Positions 8,984 to 16,846 of a stretch of DNA of 64,000 bases are shown piece by piece. Origin of the DNA: an uncultured Acetatifactor sp. (GTDB lineage: Bacteria; Bacillota; Clostridia; Lachnospirales; Lachnospiraceae); contig CALWRA010000001.1 in NCBI GenBank assembly GCA_944383825.1, forward strand, positions 1-64,000. Direction: 5' to 3'. The notes under the pieces are model-generated. The model saw only the letters and a list, made by a program, of their open reading frames with translations. It was not told where the DNA came from and did not search any database. The stretch's first letter is position 1. Every line of letters begins with the position of its first letter. Position numbers and translations under genes: made by a program.

Positions 8984-10636
8984 CTATGCGGCATTTTTAA
9001 GCAGCTCGCCACACTCTTCCCAGTATTTCTGCCGCACGGTCATTGCGTCTATGACAGATACAAAGCCGTCAATGTGCGCCCGCTGCTCTATCTTTATTGG
9101 TCTGAATTTCCGTGTTTCCATGTTGTGCTTAAGCGCCACGTTCAAGAAATGCCCCTTAAGCAAATTGTTATCTGCGATCTTGAAATTACCGTCTTTTATG
9201 ATACCCTCAAACTCCCGTATAACTGGCGTTAGGTTCTCGCCTTGGTATACGTCGTCCATGTGAAAACCGTAATTTGCCATATCGGTAATAAGGTACTGGG
9301 CGCTGTATCGGTCATATCCGATTTTCAGCGGACGTATGCCGTAAACTTCCAGCAGCATAGTAAACCAGTTGTAAACGTCGTGATAGTCTACGTAGTTGTC
9401 GCCGCTTAAAGTTATCAGCCTCTTTTTGACAAACAGATCATACGTCACGCCGTCCGTAGCCTGCAAATATTCCAGCCGCCCCCGTGGCATAAAGAATTGA
9501 GTAAAGGCGTACAGTACGCCGTCTTTCTCAATTACCACACTGGCTGCCGTAAGGTCTGTTGTCTGTGACAGGTCGATACCGCCTACTGCGTAGCAGTCCC
9601 TAAAGTCCTCTAAGGTCTTTTCAACGCCTGTGCCGTCTACTGTCGCATATTCCAGCCATGCAATAGAGCTGTTCTGCTTGATATTGCAGTATTTTGTAAT
9701 AAACTCTGCCTTTTTGCTTAAACTGCCCTCTGCTACTGCGATCTCGTCCATAAAAAAGCTCTCCTGCACAGATACGCCCATGTTCGGGTTAGCCTTTTTC
9801 AGCTCTTCTATGTCGTTCCACTTTTCTATGTCGTCTATCATGTATAAGAACGGCAAAAGCCGTCTTTCCTTGCTGTTGCCCTTTAAAAAGCTGGTGCTAC
9901 GTTTCATCAGTTCGTCATAAATACTGTCGTTGATATATCCGGCTGTACTTATGCTCAATATCATAGGCTGCCGCCGTGCGCCCAGCGCAGACTTCATAAC
10001 CTCGTACTGTTTCAGTCCAGCGTCCCCGCTCCATGCTGCCATTTCATCACATACCACAAGCTGCGGGTTAAATCCGTCTGATTTTTTCGCATTGAAAGCG
10101 ATCGGTTTAATGGTGGTGTTCGTCTCGGCAATGTAAATATCGCTGCGCCGTTTCTTTGCCAGCTCTGCAAGTTCCTCTTCCGCCTGCACCATTTGATAAA
10201 AGCCGTCGTACACAAGCGCTGCCTGATCTAATTTCGGTGCAAGGCAGTATATTTCTTGTCCGTACTCCGGCTCTAAATATGCCATATATGCTATGATCGC
10301 AGAGGCAAATAAACTTTTACCGTTTTTTCTTCCGATCACAATAAAAATTTCACGGAAAATCCGTGTTTTTTCTGCGTCCTGTATACCAAAAATGACGCAT
10401 ACTATAGCTTTCTGCCATAGCTCCAATGTCAAAAGGTCATTGCGCCCCTTGCTGTGGTGGCAAAAATTTTCGATAAACTTTATCGCTTTATTTGCCGCCT
10501 TTGCATTAAAAAAATACTCCTGCTTTTCCAGCCCCGCTACAATGATCTGATAAACTGCCAGTATCCATTTACCCGCCACAATTTCGCCGCTCGTGATCTT
10601 GGCGCAGTATTCGTAAATATAGTTCCTGTAAGGCAT
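8984..10636 (-). CDS. terL: Terminase large subunit
   Basis: 550 residues. ATPase domain with Walker A-like GRKNGKS (residues 102-108) and Walker B LVVCDE (193-198); nuclease domain beginning VGGIDLSQTTDLTAAS with acidic metal ligands. It drives packaging and cuts the concatemer. It is paired with a small subunit and preceded by an HNH gene, the arrangement seen in cos-packaging HK97-like phages. About as long as its prophage B paralogue (555 residues). Confidence 0.96.
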   Translation of the reverse strand: MPYRNYIYEYCAKITSGEIVAGKWILAVYQIIVAGLEKQEYFFNAKAANKAIKFIENFCHHSKGRNDLLTLELWQKAIVCVIFGIQDAEKTRIFREIFIVIGRKNGKSLFASAIIAYMAYLEPEYGQEIYCLAPKLDQAALVYDGFYQMVQAEEELAELAKKRRSDIYIAETNTTIKPIAFNAKKSDGFNPQLVVCDEMAAWSGDAGLKQYEVMKSALGARRQPMILSISTAGYINDSIYDELMKRSTSFLKGNSKERRLLPFLYMIDDIEKWNDIEELKKANPNMGVSVQESFFMDEIAVAEGSLSKKAEFITKYCNIKQNSSIAWLEYATVDGTGVEKTLEDFRDCYAVGGIDLSQTTDLTAASVVIEKDGVLYAFTQFFMPRGRLEYLQATDGVTYDLFVKKRLITLSGDNYVDYHDVYNWFTMLLEVYGIRPLKIGYDRYSAQYLITDMANYGFHMDDVYQGENLTPVIREFEGIIKDGNFKIADNNLLKGHFLNVALKHNMETRKFRPIKIEQRAHIDGFVSVIDAMTVRQKYWEECGELLKNAA

Positions 10637-10644
10637 TTATGCCG

Positions 10645-10998
10645 TTACTCGTCCCGCAGCGCTGCAAGCCTGCTGTTCTTTCTCTTTGCAGCTGGCACTA
10701 ACTCCGTTAGCTGCTTAATGATCGCTGCGTAATTCTTGCTTAAAGCTATGTACGTCTCTGCCTCTGGGCTTTTCTTTGTCCCCCATTGGTTCTGCCCGTT
10801 CTGGTATTCACTCGTCCAGCCCTCTTGCTCTATCTTTGCCTGTAGATCGTCCAGCTCCACGCTCATAAATGCAGCTTTTTCTATCAGCGGCGTTACTAAT
10901 TTTCGTTTGTTGTCCTCTAAGTCCTTGAAAATTCCCCTAAGTCTCGTTTTCTCGGACTTGATACGCTGTTCTTTTGTCTTTTCTTTCTTTGTCGCCAT
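10645..10998 (-). CDS. terS: Terminase small subunit (P27-like)
   Basis: 117 residues, Lys-rich N-terminus (MATKKEKTKEQRIKSEKTRL) then helices and a C-terminal NSRLAALRDE that is nearly identical to the end of the prophage B small subunit (DRLAALRDE). The family recognises the packaging site and loads TerL. It ends 9 bp before terL. Confidence 0.85.
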   Translation of the reverse strand: MATKKEKTKEQRIKSEKTRLRGIFKDLEDNKRKLVTPLIEKAAFMSVELDDLQAKIEQEGWTSEYQNGQNQWGTKKSPEAETYIALSKNYAAIIKQLTELVPAAKRKNSRLAALRDE

Positions 10999-11074
10999 TT
11001 CTTTACCCTCTTTCTGCCTACCACACCCCCTACACCACCCGTGCGTGCGCCCGTAGGGTAATTTTAGGGTATCC

Positions 11075-11092
11075 CCCTCGGTATTTTCCCCC
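11075..11092. other. Candidate cos site (conserved block between HNH and terS)
   Basis: The plus strand reads CCCTCGGTATTTTCCCCC in the HNH-terS intergenic region. Prophage B has CCCTCGGTTCTTTTCCCCC at 45625-45643, at the same position relative to HNH and terS, although flanking DNA is otherwise different. Such a block beside HNH/TerS is where cohesive-end sites sit in HK97-type phages. The cut position itself cannot be read. Confidence 0.5.
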
Positions 11093-11093
11093 T

Positions 11094-11393
11094 TTAATTT
11101 TTGTTTCTGATAGGGGGGAGTATGCCGCCTGCTGCATCAAATCTGTACCGTAACGTCGGCTCGTGCTTATGATGCTCTTTGTTGTGGCAATCTTGGCACA
11201 ATGCCTCTAAGTTATCCCAGCATAGCGTTACGTTCGTATCATTAATGTTGTCTCTGGTTATGTACCGCTTATGATGCACTATCTTTGCAGGCTCGCCGCA
11301 GCGCTCGCATATATAATCTTGTGACATTAAGTAAGCGGCTCTGGTTTGTTCCCATGCCGCCGATAAATAAAAGCTCTTAGCCCATGCTTTCAT
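11094..11393 (-). CDS. HNH endonuclease (packaging-associated)
   Basis: 99 residues with a full HNH zinc-binding core: CERCGEPAKIVHHKRYITRDN, then DNLEALCQDCHNKEHH. Small HNH proteins beside terminase genes assist TerL in specific cos cleavage in HK97-like phages. Prophage B carries a clear homologue in the same place. Confidence 0.93.
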   Translation of the reverse strand: MKAWAKSFYLSAAWEQTRAAYLMSQDYICERCGEPAKIVHHKRYITRDNINDTNVTLCWDNLEALCQDCHNKEHHKHEPTLRYRFDAAGGILPPIRNKN

Positions 11394-11471
11394 ACTGTCC
11401 CTCTCCTTTCTCTTTCATTCCCCGGCGCCCTAAGTTTCATGCGCTGGGTGGAGGCTAAAGAATGAAAACAA

Positions 11472-11527
11472 AAAAGAGTAGGTAACTGCTGCCGCATCTG
11501 CACGGCTAAGCTATTGCCTACTCTTTT
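11472..11527 (-). terminator. Terminator between early and late regions
   Basis: A long hairpin with outer arms AAAAGAGTAGG / CCTACTCTTTT and an internal GCCG/CGGC stem. On the minus strand it is followed by a T-rich run. It separates the late-regulator/SSB side from HNH-terminase, so late transcription probably needs antitermination or a separate promoter in the roughly 190-bp gap. Confidence 0.7.
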
Positions 11528-11586
11528 CATGTTACCATTATAACCTTTCTGAAATACCATGTAAACCCCACGATTTTACCATGATA

Positions 11587-11820
11587 TTACCGCCCTGCTG
11601 CCAGCGGCTTTATCTCTACTGGCACTATCTCGTAGTATTTAAGATTGATACCCCTATGCTTTATCTCTACTTGTATGCTCTCTGGTAGTTCCCCGTTATA
11701 GTCAGATATAATAAGCGGTGGTTTCGTAGGGTATTGTAATATCTGGTGTCTTGGATAATAGCGGTAATCTGTACCAGTCACAAGCGCCCCGTCTTTCTTT
11801 CTGCGTATCACGTATAGCAT
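11587..11820 (-). CDS. Hypothetical protein
   Basis: 77 residues, MLYVIRRKKDGALVTGTDYR, beta-rich, ending 1 bp from the upstream regulator's stop. No family recognised. Position at the end of the early region, next to a terminator, is compatible with a small accessory late-control protein, but that is only context. Confidence 0.6.
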   Translation of the reverse strand: MLYVIRRKKDGALVTGTDYRYYPRHQILQYPTKPPLIISDYNGELPESIQVEIKHRGINLKYYEIVPVEIKPLAAGR

Positions 11821-12411
11821 TTACTTTGCCCTCTCTTCGTCAATGCCCCAAAGCAGTACCGAAAGCTCGTTGATAATGGCAGTTACCCAGCGTCTCGGTG
11901 TATTCTTGCCCGTTTCCAGTTCCTCTGCGATTTCCGCATAGTCCTTACCCTGCATAAAATACAACTCAAACGCCTTATACTCTACCTCTCTGCCTGCTGC
12001 CTTGCGTCTGCGCTCTATCTCGTCTACCGCCTTGTCTATGTGCGCCGTCATAATCAGCGTTTTAAAGCGGCTGCGTCTTACGCTCTCTAAATACGTACGC
12101 TGCTGCTCGTCAGTCATTCCGCAAAGTTCCAGCTGCGTACCGTCGCTTATGGCGTTCTCAATGTGAAAAACTGCGTCTCTGTAGCATTTCATAAGCGTAA
12201 AGGTATTGTGGTACTTGTCCCTCTTCTTTTCTTTCTCTTCCTGCTTTTTAAACTCTGCTACTGCTGCCTTTGCTGCTTTCTGTATCAGTTCCTCAAAATC
12301 AGCCGCAGGAAGTGCTACCCATTGCTCGCCCTCTGGCGCTCCTGCTGTCTCTTCGCTCTCTGGCTTTATCTCTGTAGCCAGTCCCTTAATTTCCGTCTCT
12401 TTTTCCTGCAT
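11821..12411 (-). CDS. Phage late transcriptional regulator-like protein
   Basis: 196 residues. N-terminal half is Glu/Lys-rich and helical. The C-terminus (YKAFELYFMQGKDYAEIAEE, then KNTPRRWVTAIINELSVLLW) looks like a sigma-region-4/HTH module as in ArpU/RinA-type activators. It sits between SSB and the packaging genes, where such activators turn on late genes in many Firmicutes phages. The family call is by pattern only. Confidence 0.6.
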   Translation of the reverse strand: MQEKETEIKGLATEIKPESEETAGAPEGEQWVALPAADFEELIQKAAKAAVAEFKKQEEKEKKRDKYHNTFTLMKCYRDAVFHIENAISDGTQLELCGMTDEQQRTYLESVRRSRFKTLIMTAHIDKAVDEIERRRKAAGREVEYKAFELYFMQGKDYAEIAEELETGKNTPRRWVTAIINELSVLLWGIDEERAK

Positions 12412-12433
12412 CTAAATTACCTACCTTTCGCTT

Positions 12434-12838
12434 TTAGTTAAACGGCAGCTCGTCGTCTACGCCGTCTGGGATATTCATAAAACCGTCGTTATAATCTGGC
12501 TGCTGCCCTGCTGCCGCTCTCGCCTCTGCCTCTGCCTTTGTTTCTCCAAAGCCTACGTTATTTGCCACTACCTCTGTGTAATAGACTTTCTGCCCCGTTC
12601 TCTGGCTGTCATAGCTGCCCGTTTTAATCTTTCCCGTTACCTCTGCCTTATTGCCCTTGCTTAGCCATTTGTCTACCCATTCCGCAGTACGTCCAAAACA
12701 CTTGATATTTATAAAATCTGTTTCCCGTCCGTCGTCTACCGCCAGCGTAAAGCGTGCAATAGCGGTGCTGTTATCCTGCCCGCCATATCTAAGCTCTGGA
12801 TTTTTCGTCAATCTTCCAGAAAGTGATACGTTATTCAT
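12434..12838 (-). CDS. ssb: Single-stranded DNA-binding protein
   Basis: 134 residues, MNNVSLSGRLTKNPELRYGG, with OB-fold blocks FTLAVDDGRETDFINIKCFG and KAEVTGKIKTGSYD. The acidic C-terminal tip DDELPFN matches the DDDIPF motif that recruits replication partners. It protects single strands, which fits rolling-circle replication by the Rep encoded upstream. Confidence 0.95.
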   Translation of the reverse strand: MNNVSLSGRLTKNPELRYGGQDNSTAIARFTLAVDDGRETDFINIKCFGRTAEWVDKWLSKGNKAEVTGKIKTGSYDSQRTGQKVYYTEVVANNVGFGETKAEAEARAAAGQQPDYNDGFMNIPDGVDDELPFN

Positions 12839-12926
12839 TCGCCTTGCCCCTTTCGTTAATCTCTCTAAGCTGCTGCCAGATGCTTACCAGCAGCAACACA
12901 ATAACCACAAGTAAAAAATTAGTCAT
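12831..12926 (-). CDS. Small single-pass membrane protein
   Basis: 31 residues, MTNFLLVVIVLLLVSIWQQL then a charged tail. One transmembrane segment at the N-terminus. The stop overlaps the ssb start (ATGAATAA) and an AGAGAGGC-type ribosome site precedes the ATG at 12926. Function unknown. Confidence 0.65.
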   Translation of the reverse strand: MTNFLLVVIVLLLVSIWQQLREINERGKANE

Positions 12927-13155
12927 TTTCTGCCTCTCCTTTCTCGCACGGTGGAAACGGGCAGCTGTTACAATCTGGATTTTCACACTTGCCGCCGTTT
13001 CTGTCTCTAAGCAGCTTATATGGCAGTATCCAAACTGGCGTAGTAAGCAGAATTACCCATTTTACCAATACCACCAGCAGAAATGCTGCAAACTCTGCCG
13101 CTCCCTCTGCAAATTCTTCTACAGCCTCTACTATTCCGTCCATAAAATCAAGCAT
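12919..13155 (-). CDS. Small membrane protein with cysteine-rich tail
   Basis: 78 residues. An acidic N-terminal helix, one hydrophobic segment (FAAFLLVVLVKWVILLTTPV) and a C-terminal cluster with four Cys (CENPDCNSCPFPPC) that could bind zinc. It overlaps the 31-residue membrane protein gene. No family recognised. Confidence 0.65.
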   Translation of the reverse strand: MLDFMDGIVEAVEEFAEGAAEFAAFLLVVLVKWVILLTTPVWILPYKLLRDRNGGKCENPDCNSCPFPPCEKGEAEND

Positions 13156-13206
13156 CTGTAAACGCCCCCTCGTCGCAAAATGTCAGCGCCGCTGTAAGCC
13201 CGTCTG

Positions 13207-13611
13207 CTACGCCCTGCCTTTTTTGTATCCGTTCTGGATAAACTTAAGCTCGCTGCTGCCGTCCAATGCGTTATTTTCATATACGCCGTAGTCGCATACT
13301 ACTGGTTTTACTTCCCAGCTAAGCGCATTGCCTTTAATCTCTAACGGCTGTAAACCGTCTGCCGCATTCCTAAAAACTGTACCTGCTCCGTCGCAGGCGC
13401 TACCCATTGTCCGCATGATGTTTGCCACGGCATCTGTAAAGGCGTTTGCTGCCCTGCTTATCGCCCCGCTAAAGTCGGTATATTTAATGGTGTCTACCAG
13501 ATGCTTAAACGCACGTTTCGCAGCCTTTCGCTGCTTTCTCTTGTCTATGCTCGCTGGTGGGTTTACTCCGTGGCGCTTTTTATAGTTCTTTTTCCATTGT
13601 CTGTACTTCAT
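13207..13611 (-). CDS. Hypothetical basic protein
   Basis: 134 residues. The N-terminal 45 residues are strongly basic (MKYRQWKKNYKKRHGVNPPA), then helical. Stop/start overlap (4 bp) with the next gene upstream shows translational coupling. No recognised family. Confidence 0.6.
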   Translation of the reverse strand: MKYRQWKKNYKKRHGVNPPASIDKRKQRKAAKRAFKHLVDTIKYTDFSGAISRAANAFTDAVANIMRTMGSACDGAGTVFRNAADGLQPLEIKGNALSWEVKPVVCDYGVYENNALDGSSELKFIQNGYKKGRA

Positions 13612-13841
13612 GCTCCCGCCTCGCTTTCCTGCTTAATCTCAATACGCCTGCTGCCGTTCTGCTGTATAATCGCCTCTACGTGCAGATAGGCAGGCAGCAA
13701 TATAACGCTGCCCGCTCTTAACTGGTAATCAATACTCTTGCGCATCTTCTCGTATTCTTCGGCTCTGGCTGCTACCTTGCAGCCTAAAATAATTGTAATC
13801 TGCTGCGCCTTACTCTTCTTTTTCCGCTGCCGTCTGTTCAT
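13608..13841 (-). CDS. Hypothetical protein
   Basis: 77 residues, MNRRQRKKKSKAQQITIILG, basic N-terminus. Its start lies inside the 3' end of parB (31-bp overlap) and its stop overlaps the next start, so it belongs to the parB operon. No recognised family. Confidence 0.55.
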   Translation of the reverse strand: MNRRQRKKKSKAQQITIILGCKVAARAEEYEKMRKSIDYQLRAGSVILLPAYLHVEAIIQQNGSRRIEIKQESEAGA

Positions 13842-15021
13842 TGCCTGCCTCGCTTTCTGCTTTCGCTGCCTGCTCCTGCTGCCAGCCCTCTATATCCTGC
13901 TGCCCCTCTATCTGTCCGTCGTCTGCTGTCGGCTCTTCTGGGTGCTGGCAGCGCATCATAATGTCATGCAGTAAATATAAATCGTCCTCGCTTACTTTAT
14001 CTGCCTGCTGCATAATCGCTCTGGCGGTAAATACTACCCATTCTGTGTTATTCCAGTCTTTCTGCGGCGTGTCCGTTTCGGACACCTTAAGCACCGCATC
14101 TGCTGCGGCTTTTGTGGCAGCGCTCACGCTCTCTTTTACCCATTCACGCATAACCTTTGCGTGCTGGGCTGCGATTTCTGCCGCCCTTGCCTTTTCCTCT
14201 GCCTCTGCCTGCTTGCGCTCGGCTTTCTCTATCTCCTTTTCTGTCTCTTCCTGCTGCTTTTCGTAATCGTGCTGCGCCTCTTCGGCATCTGCTGCGGCTT
14301 TGGCTGCTGTTTTCTCTGCTACCTTAAGGGCTATTTCCTTTGCCCTTATGTCCTCGCCTGCTGCTACTTGGTTTGCAATAGCTCTCTGCTCTTCTGGCGG
14401 CAGCTTTGCAGCCTCATAGGCAGCAGTAATACCCATGTTGCCATTTTTCAGCTGCTCTTTAACCTCTGGCGTGGCATTGTTGTTAATGCTCTCCATTCTG
14501 GCTACGTTAGTGCTGCTCTCATTCAGCATAGCTGCGATTAAATCACGCATCTTGCCTTGAATTTCTAACCCGTCCTCTTCTTTGGCTCTGATAAGTGCGG
14601 CTTTTGTGCGCTCTACTAATCTGGTCTTTTCGTAAGCCGTAAGCGGCTGCGTGTATCCGTTGCCTGCCAGTAACGAAAGCTCATACATAGCCTCGCTCAT
14701 ATCCTTATAGCGGTATAGCACTTTCTCATACTCTTTGTGTCCCCGCTCCAAATTGAAAATATTAGCGGCGTTTCTGCGGTGTCCGTCGATAATTCTAAAT
14801 TCTCCGTTTACCCTTGCCAATACTGTAGGCTGCTCCTGCCCTACGTGTAAAAAGCTATCTGCCAGCTCTTCTATGCCCTCTAAGTTCTGGTGTGTGTTCT
14901 CGTCCGCTGCCTTTACCTCATACGGGCTTAAGTAAATCTCGGTGTACTTATCCACCGTGCCTGCTGCCGTTCCTGCTTTGCTCTTTGCGTTCAAAATATC
15001 ATTTATACCAAACTTTGCCAT
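13810..15021 (-). CDS. parB: ParB-like partition protein with long coiled coil
   Basis: 403 residues. Residues about 25-120 contain the ParB nuclease-like fold (GVDKYTEIYLSPYEVKAADE, VLARVNGEFRIIDGHRRNAA with the GHRR motif), then the HTH region (MLNESSTNVARMESINNNAT). The C-terminal half is an unusually long Ala/Glu/Lys coiled coil and acidic tail. With ParA it would segregate or position an extrachromosomal form. A parS site was not identified by eye. Confidence 0.93.
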   Translation of the reverse strand: MAKFGINDILNAKSKAGTAAGTVDKYTEIYLSPYEVKAADENTHQNLEGIEELADSFLHVGQEQPTVLARVNGEFRIIDGHRRNAANIFNLERGHKEYEKVLYRYKDMSEAMYELSLLAGNGYTQPLTAYEKTRLVERTKAALIRAKEEDGLEIQGKMRDLIAAMLNESSTNVARMESINNNATPEVKEQLKNGNMGITAAYEAAKLPPEEQRAIANQVAAGEDIRAKEIALKVAEKTAAKAAADAEEAQHDYEKQQEETEKEIEKAERKQAEAEEKARAAEIAAQHAKVMREWVKESVSAATKAAADAVLKVSETDTPQKDWNNTEWVVFTARAIMQQADKVSEDDLYLLHDIMMRCQHPEEPTADDGQIEGQQDIEGWQQEQAAKAESEAGNEQTAAEKEE

Positions 15022-15039
15022 ATTCTTTACCTCGCTTTC

Positions 15040-15255
15040 TTAGCTGTAATCTCTTGCGAATGTTGCCGCAAATCCTCGTTTAAATGTGTCCCAGTCCTCT
15101 TGTTTTCCTACTCGGTAGTATTTAATTATCTGCTTGTGCTTTTCATACGTTCTGCCTATGCAGATACCTAACCCTCTATCTTCTTTTATCCAGAATATAC
15201 GTAAATCTTCGTGCATTTCGTAAATGCTGCTTTTGTACGCCTGCCTGCTTTCCAC
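15040..15255 (-). CDS. Hypothetical protein (possibly the 3' part of a frameshifted gene)
   Basis: 71 residues from a GTG at 15255; contains FWIKEDRGLGICIGRTYEKH. It overlaps the 53-codon frame 15186-15347 by 70 bp in another phase. The upstream frame has the good ribosome site, so the two may be one gene broken by a single-base indel, or two overlapping genes. Confidence 0.5.
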   Translation of the reverse strand: MESRQAYKSSIYEMHEDLRIFWIKEDRGLGICIGRTYEKHKQIIKYYRVGKQEDWDTFKRGFAATFARDYS

Positions 15256-15347
15256 TCTCTCAATGCAGTATGAAAAAAGTCGTTCCAGCTTTCCGTTGTC
15301 ATTTCCTGCATATACTCTGGGTAAGAGTTATATTTTGAAAATGCCAT
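15186..15347 (-). CDS. Small hypothetical protein downstream of parA
   Basis: 53 residues from an ATG at 15347 with GCGAGGTAGG just upstream, MAFSKYNSYPEYMQEMTTES. It starts 4 bp after parA ends. Its 3' third overlaps the next frame out of phase. See the linked finding on a possible frameshift. Confidence 0.55.
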   Translation of the reverse strand: MAFSKYNSYPEYMQEMTTESWNDFFHTALREWKAGRRTKAAFTKCTKIYVYSG

Positions 15348-15350
15348 ATC

Positions 15351-16130
15351 CTACCTCGCTTTTCCCGTATACTCGGTTATAAATCTCTTATAGTCCTGCG
15401 CAGCTCCGCAGCATGGGCTATACTCATAAATCGGCTTTCTCATAAAAGAGTTTTCCGCTACTTTTCTGGAATATCTGATAACGCCCAGTATGTTATATTT
15501 CTCTGTATCTGCCTGCTGCTTTAGCCACTCCACGCCTGCTGCCTCTCCGTCCGTGTTCTGGTATACAGTAACCAGTACGCCACGCATCTTAAGCGACGGG
15601 TTAAGCGCCTTTGCGTCCTCTATCTGCTCTGCTACAATATCCAGCCCCTCTAATGCGTCCTCGTCAATCTTCATGGGTACTATAACCTCGTCCGTGATCG
15701 CCAGCGCATTTACCACATTAAGCCCTATGTCTGGCGGGTTGTCGATAATGCAGTAATCATACCCGCACCTTACCCAGTCTGCGTGCTGTATCAGTTCCTT
15801 GTATCTCTCCGTCTGGCTCTCGTCGTCCGTTTTTGTCAAATTCCATGTAGCCCCGAATAATGACATATTAGAGGCTATAATATCTATGCCCTCGTACTCT
15901 GTCGCCTGTATCAGCTCTGTTGCGGTCCGCCAGTCCCCACAAAGCAGCTTTGCGATCGGCGCTACCTCGTCGGCGTTGTATCTGCCGTATGCCTTGCTTA
16001 AATTTCCCTGCTTGTCGTTGTCGATCAGCAGCACTTTATAGCCTCTCTTCATCAGCTCGTATGCCATATTTACGGCTGTAAAAGTCTTTGCTACTCCGCC
16101 CTTTAAATTCAAAATGCTTATTGTCCTCAT
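15351..16130 (-). CDS. parA: ParA-family ATPase
   Basis: 259 residues. Deviant Walker A KGGVAKT (residues 10-16), DNDKQGNLSKAYG switch region and the Walker B-like YDYCIIDNPPDIGLNVVNAL. It belongs to the ParA/Soj family that moves ParB-bound DNA over the nucleoid. It is in an operon with parB but separated from it by one or two small frames. Confidence 0.96.
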   Translation of the reverse strand: MRTISILNLKGGVAKTFTAVNMAYELMKRGYKVLLIDNDKQGNLSKAYGRYNADEVAPIAKLLCGDWRTATELIQATEYEGIDIIASNMSLFGATWNLTKTDDESQTERYKELIQHADWVRCGYDYCIIDNPPDIGLNVVNALAITDEVIVPMKIDEDALEGLDIVAEQIEDAKALNPSLKMRGVLVTVYQNTDGEAAGVEWLKQQADTEKYNILGVIRYSRKVAENSFMRKPIYEYSPCCGAAQDYKRFITEYTGKAR

Positions 16131-16152
16131 TCTTTACCTCTCTTTCTGCGCC

Positions 16153-16563
16153 TTAACGCAAAATAATAGTTTCCAGCTCTTTTGTCAGCTCGTCCGGCTT
16201 TAATAAATACTGCTCTATCAGTTCTGCTGCCCGCTGCCAGCCATAGCATACAGCTGTATAGTAGCCCTGCCCGTGCAGGAATTTAAGCCAGTCTTTCTGC
16301 TTTTGCGTTGTGGTATTCTTTCCAGCCTTAAGCTCTATGTACAGCCCGTGATATTCTGCCCTCGGCGCTGGTAAAACAATATCCGGCATGCCTGCCTTTA
16401 CTCCTTGCCGCTTAAGCGCTACCGCCGTGGCTGCGTCACGCTTGCCGCCGTTCGGTACGTGGTGCATATATTCCAGCTCCGGCATACGCCCCAGCTGGTA
16501 CGCAGCCCAGTTAAACAGTGCCTCTTGGTGTCCGCTCTCGTCGTCCAGCCTAAAGTTTCTCAT
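16153..16563 (-). CDS. VRR-NUC domain nuclease
   Basis: 136 residues with PD-(D/E)xK-type core: HVPNGGKRDAATAVALKRQG, GMPDIVLPAP, GLYIELKAGKN, then WLKFLHGQGYYTAVCYGW. The family includes phage Holliday-junction or flap-type nucleases. The start overlaps the stop of the 41-residue Cys-rich gene (ATGA). Prophage B has a homologue in the same coupling. Confidence 0.93.
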   Translation of the reverse strand: MRNFRLDDESGHQEALFNWAAYQLGRMPELEYMHHVPNGGKRDAATAVALKRQGVKAGMPDIVLPAPRAEYHGLYIELKAGKNTTTQKQKDWLKFLHGQGYYTAVCYGWQRAAELIEQYLLKPDELTKELETIILR

Positions 16564-16685
16564 GCTCTCGCCTCTCTTTCCTGCATTACCTCATTTCTGC
16601 AAAGATCGTAATACTCGCAGAAAAGGCAGCAACAAAGGCAATGCTTACCCCTCTGGAATATCCAATACTTAAGCCTCTGTATCAT
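16560..16685 (-). CDS. Small Cys-rich protein coupled to VRR-NUC
   Basis: 41 residues, MIQRLKYWIFQRGKHCLCCC, with a cluster of six Cys (HCLCCCLFC...DLC) that may bind metal. ATGA overlap with the nuclease start indicates coupling. Prophage B has a 57-residue Cys-rich protein in the same spot. Confidence 0.6.
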   Translation of the reverse strand: MIQRLKYWIFQRGKHCLCCCLFCEYYDLCRNEVMQEREARA

Positions 16686-16845
16686 TCTCTTTTTCCACCT
16701 TTCCGCTGTCTCCCCGCTCTATCTCGTCTCTTGCGTTTAATACGGCTGCAATCAGTGAAAAGCCTAAAAAGCTCATTACCAGCAATGCCATAATAACTGC
16801 TACGATCATCAGCCCTATTGTTATAACCCATTCAAAAGCGCTCAC
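16669..16845 (-). CDS. Small membrane protein downstream of rep
   Basis: 58 residues from a GTG at 16845. One long hydrophobic span (VITIGLMIVAVIMALLVMSF) followed by an acidic tail. A GGGGGG ribosome site precedes the GTG; an overlapping ATG in front is closed at once by TGA. Function unknown. Confidence 0.6.
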   Translation of the reverse strand: MSAFEWVITIGLMIVAVIMALLVMSFLGFSLIAAVLNARDEIERGDSGKVEKENDTEA

Positions 16846-16846
16846 A

